A stretch of 64,000 nucleotides of DNA from Desmodesmus armatus (lineage: Eukaryota > Chlorophyta > Chlorophyceae > Sphaeropleales > Scenedesmaceae). Under the pieces are notes generated by a model. It was not told where the DNA came from. It made no database searches and worked only from the letters and a program-made list of their open reading frames with translations. Numbering within the stretch: position 1 is the stretch's first letter; each line of letters starts with the position of its first letter. The stretch is from contig VIIQ02000764.1 in the NCBI GenBank assembly GCA_007449985.2, positions 186,001 through 250,000 of the forward strand, written 5' to 3'. A program made the translations under genes and the position numbers. Positions 1 to 11,347 of the stretch are shown here, one piece after another.

Positions 1-279
1 GAGGTGTTCGGCCCCCCGGTGCCTACGGAAGCCAAGGCCTCCCTCATAGCAGCTATTGTTGCCAGGGCTGCTACAGGTCAGCACCTGAAGAACAGGGTGA
101 ACAACCTGTACAACGAAATGCAGCAGGACGGAGCCAGGAGGGCAGCGGGGGGCATTGGGCTGGGCGGCAGGGCCGGGAGCGGTGGCATGTCGATGCAGCA
201 GCGGCTGGGGCTGCTGCAGCGGCCTGCTGGGGATGGTCTGGCTGGGCAGAAGCGGCGGAGTCCAGATGGCCGGCCATGA
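1..279 (+). CDS. 3' terminal exon of an unidentified gene (5' part outside window)
   Basis: An open frame enters the window at base 1 and ends at a TGA at 277-279, giving 92 residues. The first half looks like folded protein (alanine/leucine-rich helix around residues 10-45, with an LKNRVNNLYNEMQQD stretch). The second half is Gly/Gln/Arg-rich and ends in a basic tail, KRRSPDGRP. I do not recognise the family. No start codon is needed because the frame runs straight in from the left edge. The last 36 coding bases and the stop lie in a segment copied again about 212 bp downstream (456-504). The G/R-rich tail could be a nuclear or RNA-binding tail, but that is a guess from composition only. Confidence 0.5.
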   Translation, partial: EVFGPPVPTEAKASLIAAIVARAATGQHLKNRVNNLYNEMQQDGARRAAGGIGLGGRAGSGGMSMQQRLGLLQRPAGDGLAGQKRRSPDGRP

Positions 280-504
280 TAGCATGTCATGAGGACGTGG
301 GTTTTGACGTGTTGCTGGTGTGGTTTTTCAGCAGGCCATCCTGTGTACCTGTAGGGTGGCAGGGTCAGTACGCATGGGGTTTATGTACCTTGGCACGGCT
401 CTGTACAGCGTCTTGCTACCTCTTGGTGCAGCAACGTCCGGCTGGGAGGGCCTGGTTGGGCAGAAGCGGCGGAGTCCAGATGGCCGGCCATGATAGCATG
501 TCAT
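244..504. repeat. 49-bp direct repeat covering the 3' coding end and stop of the first gene
   Basis: The segment 244-292, which encodes the last residues and stop of the first gene, recurs essentially unchanged at 456-504. A second matching stretch (GTGTTGCTGGTGTGGTT) follows each copy. The arrangement is a tandem duplication of roughly 212 bp that has since diverged in its middle. Confidence 0.85.
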
Positions 505-1209
505 GCTGTCAAGAGTCTTGCAGACATGGGGTTTCAGGTGTTGCTGGTGTGGTTGCAGACTGTCCTGCAAATGAAGGCGTGAGTGCATACGCTGGGGTGC
601 ACAGGCATGGCGGCTTCATGCCATCTTGTGTGGTGGGGCAGCAGCGCTAGCGTCCTTGCTTTTGCTGGCAACGTTGCGTGGTGATGTGCGGTGCTAGGGT
701 AGAGGTGAAGGGGGCCGGGCACAGCTGCTGTGTGGCATCTCCTTGTTTTGGGGGGAGCTTTTTGGGGTGAAGCAGCTCTGCCAATGGTGCATATGTACAG
801 TCATGAAGTTTGGTGGAACCCAATGTTTGACTTATGTTTGCCAGACCCTTGGAGGGGCCACCTGCCAGTTGGAGCTCCTCAAGCTTGAGGGGCCCTACTC
901 ACCTACAGGGAGTGGTGTGGCTGTCGCGTGGCATACACCAGCGTGCCCTCAAGTCCAGAAGATAGGGCGTTTTGAATCGATGGCGTGCTCACAGGTTACC
1001 CGACTCGGATGATGGTCGTGACGTGCCAACTACAATGATTGGTCGTGACGTGCCAACTACAACTCTCGTCGCGGAAGCACGCGCAGATATGGAGTCTGCC
1101 TATCCCACATCTTGAACGCCCCGTCTTTTATGTCTTAAGCTCACAGTTCCTCGCTGCCAGCTTCTCATCTATCCCAACTGCTGCTGCTGCTGTGGCGATC
1201 TCCCCAATT
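280..1209. other. Intergenic region between the first gene and the ankyrin gene
   Basis: I see no supportable gene here. It holds the second copy of the 49-bp repeat (456-504). A 22-bp sequence beginning GGTCGTGACGTGCC occurs twice in tandem at 1014-1035 and 1041-1062, just upstream of the ankyrin gene. The tandem pair contains TGACGT cores resembling bZIP sites, but no function is shown. Confidence 0.5.
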
Positions 1210-3348
1210 ATGCTGAGATCAACGTTGCCTCGGGGCAAAGAGGCACTAGTGGAGTGCTTACAAAGTTGTGGCTGGAGGGCACTGCATGCTGCCGCAGCAG
1301 AGGGGCAGGTTGCAGCTGTGCAGAGACTCATTGCAGATGGAGTTTCGGCCGATGCTGCTGATTTCTCGAACCGCACTCCACTGCATAAGGCCGCAGCAAA
1401 TGGGCAGCAGCTAGTTGCTTCAGCACTCATTGCAGCTGGTGCCTCAGTGTCAGCTGCTGATTCGTCGGGACTCACCCCACTGCATGCTGCTGCCAAGCGT
1501 GGGCATGCAGCAGTAGTGGAGGTACTGCTTGCAGCTGGTGCCTCAGTGGATGCTGCCAGTAACACCTGTTGCCGCACTCCGCTGCATGAGGCTGCAGAGA
1601 AAGGGCATGCAGCAGCAGTAACAGCGCTCATTGCAGGGGGGGCCTCTGTGGATGCTGTCGACTGGGTTGGTGAGACTCCACTGCATCTGGCTGTAGCAAA
1701 CGGACAGGCAGAAGCAATTGCAGCACTCATGGCAGGGGGTGCAGGAGTCGATATTGCCGGCCGCCGCGGCGGCCGCACGTTGCTGCATGATGCTGCAGAG
1801 AACGGGCATGCAGCAGCAGTGTCAGCACTCATTGCAGGGGGTGCCTCAGTGAATGCTGCCGACTGGTTTGGTGACACTCCGCTGCATCTGGCTGTAGGCA
1901 ACAAGCAGGCAGCAGCATTGTCAGCACTCATTGCAGGGGGTGCAGCAGTTGATAAGGGCGACTGCCGCGGCCGCACTCCGCTGCACAAGGCTGCAGCATC
2001 AGGGCAGACAGCAGCAGTATCAGCACTCATTGCAGGGGGTGCCTCAGTGGATGCTGCTGACGCCATGGGAAACACTGCACTGCAAGCTGCTGCAGCCAAA
2101 GGGCACACAGCAGTAGTATCAGCACTCATTGCAGCTGGTGGCTCAGTGAATGCTGACGGCCACATCCACATCCATATCCATATGGGCAAGACTCCACGGG
2201 CCGTTGCTGTAGCGGCAGAGCAGTCAGCAGCAACGTCAGCACTGCTTGCAGCTGGTGCCACCGGTCGTGCCTGTAGTGCCTCAGTGTCATCTGATAGCGT
2301 CAGCAGCAGCAGCAGTGATGAGCTAGATTATGCCGAGATACTGGCGGCAGTGATGGCGGAAAAATCAGCAAGGTCAGCACGTAGGTCAGCCGCTGCGTCT
2401 GTGTCAGCAACTATTACGGCCACCTCCAAGCCTCTGCCTGCTGCTGCAGCTGACGGACCGGCATCAGCATTTGATGTTGCTGCTGTCCTGCGCAGCATCA
2501 AAGCAGAACCAGGCACTGGCCATGCTGCTGCTGCTGCTGACACCAGTGCCCGTGGTGAAGCCAGGGCAGGTAGGAACATTGCACACAAGCAGCAGGCAGC
2601 AGCAGCAGCAGCAGCAGCAGGAACAGTCCCTGGCCCGCGAGCCCTCAGGCTGCTGCGGCAGGCTGTAGCAGCTGGTTTCCAGTACCTGCCCAATGAGCAG
2701 CAGATGGACTACTTCCTATTGGCAGATCAGCCCTTCGACGGGACACAGCTGCTGCAGCTGTACACAGCACACTTGGGGGCTGGTCACGTTGCGCGCTCCA
2801 GCCGCAGTCGCGTGCAGTGTGCCTATCCCTCGCTGGCGCCCGGCTTTGACAAACTCATTGCTGCTCTACCTCAGCAGCAGCGCCAGCTGCTGCTGCAACA
2901 GCAGCACCCGGCACAGAAGAAGCGCAAGCTCAATGACAGCAGCAGCGGCGCAGCAGCAGCAGCAGCATCAGTTGAGCCTAGCGATGCTGCCAGGCGTCTG
3001 CTGCTGGCGCTGCGCAGCCTGCTGCGTTGGGAGGGCCGGCGGCATCAGCAGCAGGAGCAGCAGCTGCCTCTGCTGCTGCAGCTGCTGCTGTTTGGGCACC
3101 CTGCCCCTGCCGGTGAGGGTGTGTTTGAGTGTGTCAACTTGGTGTCAGATGAGGAGGATGAGTCACTCAACAGGCAGCTGATGGAGGGGGAGGAGGAGCT
3201 GGTCATTGCAAAGGAGGTGCAGCCTAGGGAGCAGCGGCAGCGGGCTGGCGGTGGTGGGGAGGCAGAGGGTGCCGCAGCCGTCGCTGCTGCTGGTGGTGGT
3301 GGCAGCAGTGGCTCAAACAGGGCGCGTGTGAAGCGGGAGAGGTCGTGA
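1210..3348 (+). CDS. Ankyrin-repeat protein with low-complexity C-terminal region
   Basis: A single uninterrupted frame of 712 residues. The start is the first in-frame ATG (1210), because the frame open upstream to 1039 has no earlier ATG. About ten 33-residue ankyrin repeats run from residue ~22 to ~355. They show the usual TPLHxAAxxGH and G(A/V)xVxAxD signatures, for example at 1375, 1474, 1570, 1675, 1867 and 1972. Repeat 9-10 carries an inserted His/Ile run (CATCCACATCCATATCCATATG). After residue ~365 the protein turns into Ser/Ala/Gln-rich sequence, with a compact segment near residues 480-570 (YLPNEQQMDYFLL, YPSLAPGFDKLIAALP) and a basic end. Ankyrin stacks bind protein partners; the partner here is unknown. 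The downstream segment might be a small unrecognised domain. Intronless, unlike its neighbours. Confidence 0.85.
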   Translation: MLRSTLPRGKEALVECLQSCGWRALHAAAAEGQVAAVQRLIADGVSADAADFSNRTPLHKAAANGQQLVASALIAAGASVSAADSSGLTPLHAAAKRGHAAVVEVLLAAGASVDAASNTCCRTPLHEAAEKGHAAAVTALIAGGASVDAVDWVGETPLHLAVANGQAEAIAALMAGGAGVDIAGRRGGRTLLHDAAENGHAAAVSALIAGGASVNAADWFGDTPLHLAVGNKQAAALSALIAGGAAVDKGDCRGRTPLHKAAASGQTAAVSALIAGGASVDAADAMGNTALQAAAAKGHTAVVSALIAAGGSVNADGHIHIHIHMGKTPRAVAVAAEQSAATSALLAAGATGRACSASVSSDSVSSSSSDELDYAEILAAVMAEKSARSARRSAAASVSATITATSKPLPAAAADGPASAFDVAAVLRSIKAEPGTGHAAAAADTSARGEARAGRNIAHKQQAAAAAAAAGTVPGPRALRLLRQAVAAGFQYLPNEQQMDYFLLADQPFDGTQLLQLYTAHLGAGHVARSSRSRVQCAYPSLAPGFDKLIAALPQQQRQLLLQQQHPAQKKRKLNDSSSGAAAAAASVEPSDAARRLLLALRSLLRWEGRRHQQQEQQLPLLLQLLLFGHPAPAGEGVFECVNLVSDEEDESLNRQLMEGEEELVIAKEVQPREQRQRAGGGGEAEGAAAVAAAGGGGSSGSNRARVKRERS

Positions 3349-6300
3349 GGCAGCAAGGTGGCAGAAGGGCTGCTGGCCAGGTCAGCAAATTGGTCTGGCA
3401 GCATTTGTTGGTGACTCACCGGGCTCGAGCACTTTGGTTTTTGAGGCTGAGAATCTTCAGATGTGAGGCTGGAGAGCTGCGGCCCTGCAGAGCAGCTGCT
3501 GTGCATGCTTTGTGCCTGTTGTCTGCAGCTGCAGCCATTGTGGCTGTGAGCCGCGCATCGGAACCAGTCCGTACAACGACTGGCGTGTGACACCCCACTT
3601 TATGCATACACTGGCAGTTGGTTCCTTTGACGCTGCTGGTGCAATGTTGTGGTCAGTATCGCTTCCCCTCTTACAGTCTCCTTGTGCCCGTCACTGTTGC
3701 TGGTTGTTACTGCCGCCACGCAAATTCAGGTGTCATTATGTCAGATGATGCCTGGTGGCTGCCTATTCCCAGCTGAGCTGGTCAGACCAGGCTGAGCACT
3801 GCTGTGCGTCGTACAATTCTGCTGGTGTTTGTGAGGTGGTTGCAGCTGGGGATGTATATGCAATGACGGCATTAGCACAGCTGCGGCGGCAGCATGCGAC
3901 GCATTCATGCTGCTTGCGCATGTTTATCTGGAGCTGCAATGTTGCACAACATGTTGCGCGTGGCAGTCAGGGATTTAGCTGCTAGACTGCCTTGTGGTGA
4001 TTTTGATGATCTCGGATGATGATCCTAGGTAGCACAGCGCACTGCTGTCCACCGCTGCTGGTTTACTGAGAGCGCTGCAGCAGGCACAGTATGCAAAGCC
4101 TGCACAGCTGTAGAGCATAGAACAATGGTGTGCTACAGCACAGCACTTGTGCTGGTAGCAACGCTTGGGGCTGAGGGTTCACATGCCCAGTACAGGGTCT
4201 GATGCTGGGCTGTGAAATGCAGACATAGTGCAACAGGCAGGTATGCAAGGGGGCCATGCAGTTGCACAGGGCAGACAGGTGCAACTGCAGGGCAGCACAG
4301 GTTGTTGCAAGTGTTAAGCAGCATTGCTTGCAACAGGCCCGTGGCCAGGATTCTGTGGTTCACACTGCGCATATGCTTAGTCTGGATGCGGTGCAACGTG
4401 TCTCAGCTGTGTCTGCGGTTTGACTGTGTCTGCATGGTGGTCACAGCCAGCACACGACCCCCAGATGGGTGCACGTGTGGGTGTCGGCTGTACTTTAAGC
4501 ACACCGTGCTAACGCGTTGCCCCTGACTACCACCATGTGGCCAGTCAGCGCACACTTGCCTGCCGGGGTATCGGATGCCGGGGGCTTGGCCTTGGGAGGC
4601 ATCTTGTGTTCTCGTTTTGTAGGTAAAGGTAGTCGGGGTAAGGGTCGCTTGGTCTTGGAAGTGAGAGAGACTGAAGCTAGGGCGTGCCCGCGCTTAAGTA
4701 GGTGTTCGATCACAAGTTTGTTGGAAGTCACGGCAACATGCACTTTGTTTTCCAGCGCTGGATCGCGGGCGATTAGCACTTGAAGTAATGATTCTGTGAA
4801 TCTGAAGTGTTTCGCATGACAGGGAGGGCAGGGCGCAGTGTTTGCGGGTAGGCTTGGCACAGGTTGGGGCAAATGTTGGTGCTGGGACAAGGGCTGATGC
4901 ACGCAAGGTTCCAATTAAATGTTTCAAGTGTACGTGTAAGTGTTTAGAGAGCTTTTGAGCAACTCTATGCTTGCACACATTTGTATGTCTGTCGTTTGCA
5001 GGTTTGATCGTAAAGCAGTGATCCTCAGACGCTGGGTTTACTTGGATTACTTGCAAAGAAAACTGTTGTTCTGGTTTTCAAGAAACACATTTAGGGCCAC
5101 AGTTGCAGCACGCAATGCTGCAGCACGGGGTGCAAGTATATCATTCATGGGTATGCAGGGTAAGGCATGAAAGCAAGGGGCAGGGTGTCTCAAAGCCAGC
5201 GTAAGCAGCACAGGAACTGTAAGAGAGTATCATCATACACGGTTACAAGTCCTATGCAAAACACAGAACAACACAGCTCCAACCTGGGGTGCACATGGTC
5301 AGCCTCTGAGACTCTGGCCTTGCATGTGCATGGGCAGCGAGCAGCAGTCCAAGACTTGGTGCATAGTGTACATAGGATGATGATGATGATGATGGCGGTG
5401 GTGTTGTGCGCTTGCGAGTATTGCCTGTGTGTATGTGATGGACTGGTGTGGCTGGTAATTACCGTGCCACAAGCCTGGCTTCTAGTAGTTGCAGTCTCTG
5501 ATTTCCATGTTTGTTGGTGCACCATGCACCATGCATCAGGCTGCGTTGGTTGTCCTGCATGTGTTGTGTCTGTTTTCAACCAGCAAGTTCAACAAGAGAC
5601 AAGGGTGCCGCCACAACTGGTCAGCTCATTATGAGACAGTTTCAGGGAATATATAGAGTGGGAAAGTGCCAGATTGGGAATACACCGCTGTTCACTCGCT
5701 CCTTTCGTACTGCTCGGCCCAAATATTGTTATGCATAATGCCACCTGGCCGCTCTGGTCGTGCTCCACCCCATCACACACCAACTGCTTGTCCTGTGGGC
5801 GCTACAACTAATTAATACAAGCAACATCAATGTTGTTGTGCACACTGTGACAGTGGGCCATGCATGGGTGGGGTCAAACGTTGCAACTGCAATTGCATGT
5901 GAGCCTCAACAGCACATGCTCTGCCAGGAGCCACCGCTGCAAACTATGGACGTGTGGCCATGCAAGACACATCACGTGGGAGCCTACTGTGTGACTGGCA
6001 CCCCAGGCAGCTGACAACACAGGTCACAGACACAGGTGCACAACAGCAATCGCACAGAACCTCCTCAACCTACTGCAGACCCATGTAGCGGGAGGCTGCA
6101 TATGACGCCTGGATCGGTCTTGTGAGCATCCCGGTGCACAATTTTGGATGCTGTTCTGTTACAACCCATGTATGGACATTCCAGATACAAGACGCTGCAG
6201 CCTGCTCAGTGGTCTTGCACCCCAACCAGCTGAAGCTGCTGTTCACTAACGCATCTAAACCTGTTCCGAACTCCACATTGATGCCACTCGCCACAGTAAC

Positions 6301-6715
6301 CTGGGGATGGCCTGCCACACAGCCATACTACCGTAGTGTACCGTGTGACAGATATGCATTGCACCAGGCATTGCACTGCAACACACCCCTCCATGCCAGC
6401 ACCCTTTGATGCAAATCAAAGTGTACAGTGTTGGCATGCAAGCCAACCATCCATGCATCTCACAAGCACACACCACATACGATCCTTCCACCGCTTGCTG
6501 CAGACAAATTACAGAGCATCTGCTGCAGCAAGAACACCAACCTCGTCAGAGCACTGCTCAAGCCAGCCCCCCCCCCCCACACACACACCACACACAAGTT
6601 TGTCAAGCCACAAACAACAAACAACACTGCGCTGCTGTGCATTCAATCAGAACCCCAGCTGCTCATAACATAGATGACAGCACCCGCTGCCTGTACCAGT
6701 CAATCACGTCTTGCT
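3349..6715. other. Region with no supportable gene
   Basis: Both strands carry only short, compositionally driven frames. I found no convincing combination of splice sites and conserved protein sequence. There is a short ATG/GAT microsatellite near 5377-5395 and a C-run with CA repeats at 6567-6598. Some of it could be 3' UTR of the ankyrin gene or introns of a minus-strand gene. Confidence 0.4.
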
Positions 6716-6884
6716 CAGCAGCAAAGCAGCATCTCGGCTGCCCCTGAAGCCCCCCAGAATGCGCAGACCAGTGCACAGATCGCCTCGCACCCGCCCAACC
6801 GTCGGGCGGGTGCGAGGCGATCTGCGCACTGGTCTGCACATTCTAGGGGGCTTCAGGGGCAGCCGAGATGCTGCTTTGCTGCTG
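6716..6884. repeat. Long near-perfect hairpin (81-bp arms, 7-base loop)
   Basis: Arm 6716-6796 is the reverse complement of 6804-6884 with about three mismatches, separated by the loop AACCGTC. The arms include the GC-rich tip GCACCCGCCC/GGGCGGGTGC. A transcript of either strand would fold into a ~169-nt hairpin. The right arm also contains the end of a minus-strand frame (stop at 6843-6845). It could be a fold-back transposon relic, a small-RNA precursor, or the trace of an inverted duplication of a coding end. Confidence 0.9.
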
Positions 6885-9014
6885 TGGGGTGACCCCACTG
6901 TCGCCACCACCGACCAGCCAGCCAGCACGGTTGATGTCCAACAGGACCCGTGCAAACTCCAGCCTCTGGGTGGCTGAGACCGTTGTAGCCCAACCGGCAC
7001 GGATTGGCAGGTAGTGCACGTTGACTTCAAACACGGTGCCGGTTGGTCCCGCCATCAGCACGCCCCTGGTGACCACCTGCACGACCGGACCACTGCTGCT
7101 GTCAAGCCACACCAGCACACTGCAGGCTTTGCTGCTGCATGTGAGATACGGCAGGTTCGGCAGGTTTGCTGCTGCATTTGACGCTGTTGGGCCCTCCACA
7201 AACGCTACTATGACGCCCAGCTGGCCCGACAGGATGTTCATGCTGGCACCAGCGGCATCAGGGAGCCAGCTGTTGGTGTGAGCGCACTGCAATGGGACAA
7301 AGCAGCAGCAACCGCAAGCCCATCAGAGGACAGCATGCTTGCAGTGTCATCAGGGCGATATCCTTGCGTTTTTGCCTGCCACCCAAAATGCAGCAGTGCA
7401 CAGCCACAAGCCCCACCCATGCCCAGGCGACTCATGAGACAGAACCCAGTGCCAGGCATGTCTTGAAACAGCTTCATGGTGCCTGCCAAGCCCAGCACCC
7501 AGACAGGTGGGCCAGCATCTGCCCCAGGCACTCTGGATCCAGTGTGCATCCAGTGATGACTTCATGGAGTCATCCCAGCGCATCCTGACGCAATATGCAG
7601 GCCTCCCTCCGGCATAGAGGTGCCACTGGGCCAGCAGCCAGCATGCCATCTGCGGCTTGTCAGGCCAGCAGCGCAGGGGAGGTGGCTGGCAAAGCGGCCA
7701 CCACCGGTCAGGCTAGATGAGGCGTACCACTTGGGATCGCCATCAACCTTCAGCCTCTGCATCTGATCACTGGTGGCAGCAGGTTTGCAGCAACAGCAGC
7801 AGCAGCAGGCACTTGCGTGTGAGTGTTGGGGTATGTAGGGTCAAAGTTTATGCACGATAGTGCCAAGGTAGCTGTGACATCAAACACTGTATGCATCAAA
7901 AGCCTGCACTGGTAGACCAGGCAATCCAGAAGTGCATCAAAGGGTTTATGGGAGCCAACACTACTAGTAGCTGCCAAGGGGCCTGAACATGTGGCGAAAA
8001 GCGATAATGGCAGTTGGGAATAGCGACAGCAACCACTCTGAGGCAGCTCAAGCTAATCTACTAGATAGTATCAGCAGGGTGCTGTGCTGCAAGTAAACTG
8101 CAACCTGTAGCAAGCCATGCCCACAAGTTGAATGATGCAGTGAAGGTTTTGTACTATGTGATAACAAGAATGCTGTCCTGGACTCACTTGACTTGACTTG
8201 AACAAGAGCTGCCAGCAGCTGAGCCTGCCAGTGCAGAAATATGAGCACTTTGTGGTAGAACCCTATGACCATCGCACGGTTGGCAGGTTTGCCTGGCTGG
8301 CAGGTGGCTCTCTTGCCTTTCCTGGCAGGCATGCCACCACCCTGCAGCGCACAGGTAGCAAGCAAGGCACAGGGGCATACGCACCAGCTTCATACGGTGC
8401 CAATGTTTGAACTGTCAGGTTCCCGCCTCTTGTGGTGACAGTGTTTGAGTAAAGAAAGTGCGCAGTAAGGGGGGAGGATCGCATGGGTGCATGGCCATGG
8501 TAAAGCAGCTGTTGCCAAGTCATGAGTAATGATGATGGTTGGCAGAGGGGGCCGCTTGTGATGAGTCATGAGTAATGATGATGGTCATGAGTAAGTCATG
8601 AGTAATGATGATGGTTGGCAGAGGGCCTGCTTGTGATGAGTCATGGGATGAGTCATCAGTGATGGCTGGCAGAGGGCCCGCTTGTGATCACAGTGTGGCA
8701 AGCGTGAAGAGCGCAAAAGGGCCGCCTTGATGCATCACATGGCCATAGCCAGGGCAAGCTCCTTGGTTGCTGGTGATATCTGGTTGTCGAACAGCTGTGC
8801 AGCGATACAGGGTGGGCTCAGGGGGGGGGGGGGGTGAGTTTCATCCCCCCCCCCCCAAATCGAAGGGGGGCGGCGCAGCCTGCCGCCTTTCCTCCATGAT
8901 GTAAACAAAGGCCTGCCAGCAAGCATGCCCAAGCTCACCTGAGCATCAAACCAGGCCTCCATGAGCCTCACGCCAGTCCTGCAGTTGGCTGGGAACATGA
9001 GGCTGACTGTGCGC
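6843..9014 (-). CDS. Possible multi-exon minus-strand gene, unknown function (tentative)
   Basis: Several segments on the minus strand read like protein-coding exons with plausible splice sites. One is 7286-6843 (after a CAG acceptor), about 147 residues including SWLPDAAGASMNILSGQLG and ending in the hairpin arm. Another is 9014-8939 (76 bp, CAG acceptor and GTGAGC donor; RTVSLMFPANCRTG..MEAWFDAQ). Segments around 8350-8180 (basic, PARKGKRATCQPGK), 7968-7805 (SHKPFDALLDCLVYQC) and from 7756 downward (RLKVDGDPKWYASSS) also look coding. I could not join them all in phase, nor recognise the product. It may be a decayed gene or part of a mobile element. The extent given is the span of the segments, not a finished model. 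Confidence 0.3.
8519..8688. repeat. Short tandem repeat (AGTCATGAGTAATGATGATGG / TTGGCAGAGGG units)
   Basis: About four imperfect units. Each combines ATGAGTAATGATGATGG with GGCAGAGGGCCCGCTTGTGATGAGTC. The TGAGTCA-like cores repeat. It is a simple satellite with no sign of coding. Confidence 0.75.
8821..8856. repeat. G14 tract facing a C12 tract across a 10-base spacer
   Basis: Fourteen G (8821-8834), the spacer TGAGTTTCAT, then twelve C (8845-8856). The two homopolymers are complementary and could form a hairpin or slipped structure. Length at such runs is error-prone in assemblies. Confidence 0.85.
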
Positions 9015-9361
9015 CTGCTGCATCAAACTAGACTTGTGTAGTCATGTCAGCACGCACAGCTGCACTGGACTGGGCAGGGAACACCAGCCTGTGTCCCACG
9101 AGGAGCAGCAGCTTGAAATCTTGCACCAGCTGCAGACATACACCAAGCAACAGACAGGTGTGACAGGTGGGGCGCAACATTGGGGTGCAGTTGGTTCCTG
9201 CGCAGCTGCCCTGTCCTATGGCAAGCCAAGCAGGGCATGGGCAATTGCCTACCTGACGAAGGCAGGCTAAGCAGGAGTGCCATTGCCTTAGCCCTCGAGC
9301 ATGCATGTGAATCACCTGATGTGATGAGTGTCCTCAAAGGATGCGAGGTCAATAAAGGGAA

Positions 9362-9418
<57 letters not shown>
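9362..9418. repeat. (ACT)n microsatellite, about 19 units
   Basis: An uninterrupted trinucleotide run ends exactly where the first 1,930-bp unit begins. Short interrupted versions (CTACTACTACTCCTACTACTACTAC) occupy the corresponding place before units 2 and 3, so the microsatellite marks the unit junctions. Confidence 0.95.
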
Positions 9419-11347
9419 CTTGCATTTGGCATTAGCTATCTAGCAAGAGTGGAGAGTGGGAGTCTCATACACCGGCAGCTGGCTGGCCAGCACGAACCAT
9501 GCAGTACGCCAAGCGCCAACAGCAGAAAGTGAGACAGACCTCACACAGACGGCAAGAATAGCTATTCATGGCAAAAAAGCAATGATGCCCTAATCAGCAG
9601 TGAATTGGAGCAGTTGAGGGTTGACATCTTGGCACAGCTCATTTGAATTCAGGGCACAGGGTTCACTACCTGATGCAGATCAGCAGACAAGAGGCACGGT
9701 TAGGCTTGCTTCAGTCAATGCATGCAAGCAGAGCAGGCATCAGCTTGGGATGGCCACTCGGGCGAGGTATGGGCGGATATCCAGCAGGGGATGCTGAAAC
9801 ATGTGCCGATCCCACTCACCAGCCGCTTGGCTTGGCTGAGTTACCTGAGACCCCGAACCCAGGCTGGTTGCTATCTCTGAAGCAGTGCAGCGTGCCACTA
9901 GCCAGCTGCACCTCGGTGCAGTAAGCGGGGCACCACAGCAGAACGATCTAGAACAGAATGCTGCAGTCGCTGCCATGCAATGCGCAGAATCAACGGTGCA
10001 ATCCTTGCTATTTCGAGTGGGTTTAGTAGTGCACGTTCAAGGCTCCGTTGGTGCACGAAAGCAGCTGATGCGCCCACAGGCGTTGGAAGTGTCGATGCAG
10101 ACTTGCTGTTTTGCAGCAGGTTGCCAACATGCCCCAGCAGCAGCACAGCAGGTGCAGAAGAGGAATGGTTTGCAAGGTGCACTACTACTGCAACTACTGA
10201 CTACTGCTAACTACTACTTCGGGCTTGGGGGACTTGTGACCACTTGGCCAGGGTATGGTCTCATACAGCAGCAAGGCAGCACAGCAATGAGGCAGCTGAG
10301 AGACCCCTCGGCTGCTGTTCGATGCGAACTGTCTGCAAATGCACACCATGCCCATGCCAGCTGATGTTCTGCATAGTAAAGCTGCGCACGCAGCAGGGCC
10401 AGCCTGTGCTCCCTGCCCCCTAGGGGTGCAGTGTAAAGCTGCAGCATGCAGCAGAGCAAATACAGGCAGCTCCTTGCAGTAACAACAGCTTGCACGAGTG
10501 CAGGCAGAGCATGCTGCGTGAGGGTTGGGGCGAGCCAGCACAGCAACAGCAGAAGTAAAGCCCAGCATGGGCAGGGCACCATTGGTGCCCCATTGCTGCA
10601 CTGTGAATGGTAGTACTCGGCTATGCTGTCCTTGAGCCGTATGTGAGGCAGGTGCATGACACCACCTGCGTAGGTCCGCCCTTGAGGCATGTACTGACTG
10701 CATCCGGTGCATGCTGTGCCCCTAACAGGAGCCCTGCGCGCATGAGCAGGTTTGCTTACATGCTCAGTTTTGCGGGGTGTGACAGTATGAATACTGCCCT
10801 AGGCGCCATGCTGAACTGAGCTGCCTGTATGCTAGCCTGGAGCAAACCAAAACCAGCTACAGTACAGAACAACCGGCCTCACAGGTGCAAGTGCGCACGT
10901 ACAAACAGCAGTGACACAGCAAAGTGCACAGGTCATGCCCATGGCGGCTGCAAATAATGTCAAACCTTCACAGCAGCTACCCGACGCGTGCATGCTTCAT
11001 TATGCGTCAATAGCAGGATACCTAAGGTAGGCATGCCCAAAAATCAGCAAGCAGGCAGCATGCATCTTGGGGCACATTGGTTGCTTTTCTTCAGCAGGTA
11101 GCAGACCAGCTGCAGCTAAGACGGCTATGACCCATGCACCGTGCAGTGCAGTGCAATGCAGTGCCAGGTGCAAGCAGGCATGCACCGCAATACATGTTGC
11201 AGTAGTAGGCTCTGTGGCCACCCATGCGGGTGGCCCAGAGTCTCTGCTGCAACTGCATTGTTTGGTTGTAGCAGCGCATATGGGCCACCCGCAGGTGAAG
11301 CCTGCAGAGGGGTGGATGGAGGGCTACTACTACTCCTACTACTACTA
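9418..11347. repeat. 1,930-bp tandem unit, copy 1
   Basis: Begins CCTTGCATTTGGCATTAGC and ends in the ACT-rich junction. It is practically identical to copy 2 at an exact offset of 1,930 bp; one difference I can see is A versus G in CCCCGAACCC/CCCCGAGCCC. The minus strand has coding-like segments, for example a stretch at 10182-9898 containing LPTPVGASAAFVHQRSLER and one near 10660-10540 containing MHLPHIRLKDSIAEYYHSQ. I cannot assign a gene. Confidence 0.95.

Noticed and set aside
1128..2261. 377-residue open frame antisense to the ankyrin gene
   Set aside because: Its periodic Ala/Ser/Cys sequence simply mirrors the codon pattern of the ankyrin repeats; no independent start context, splice sites or family resemblance.
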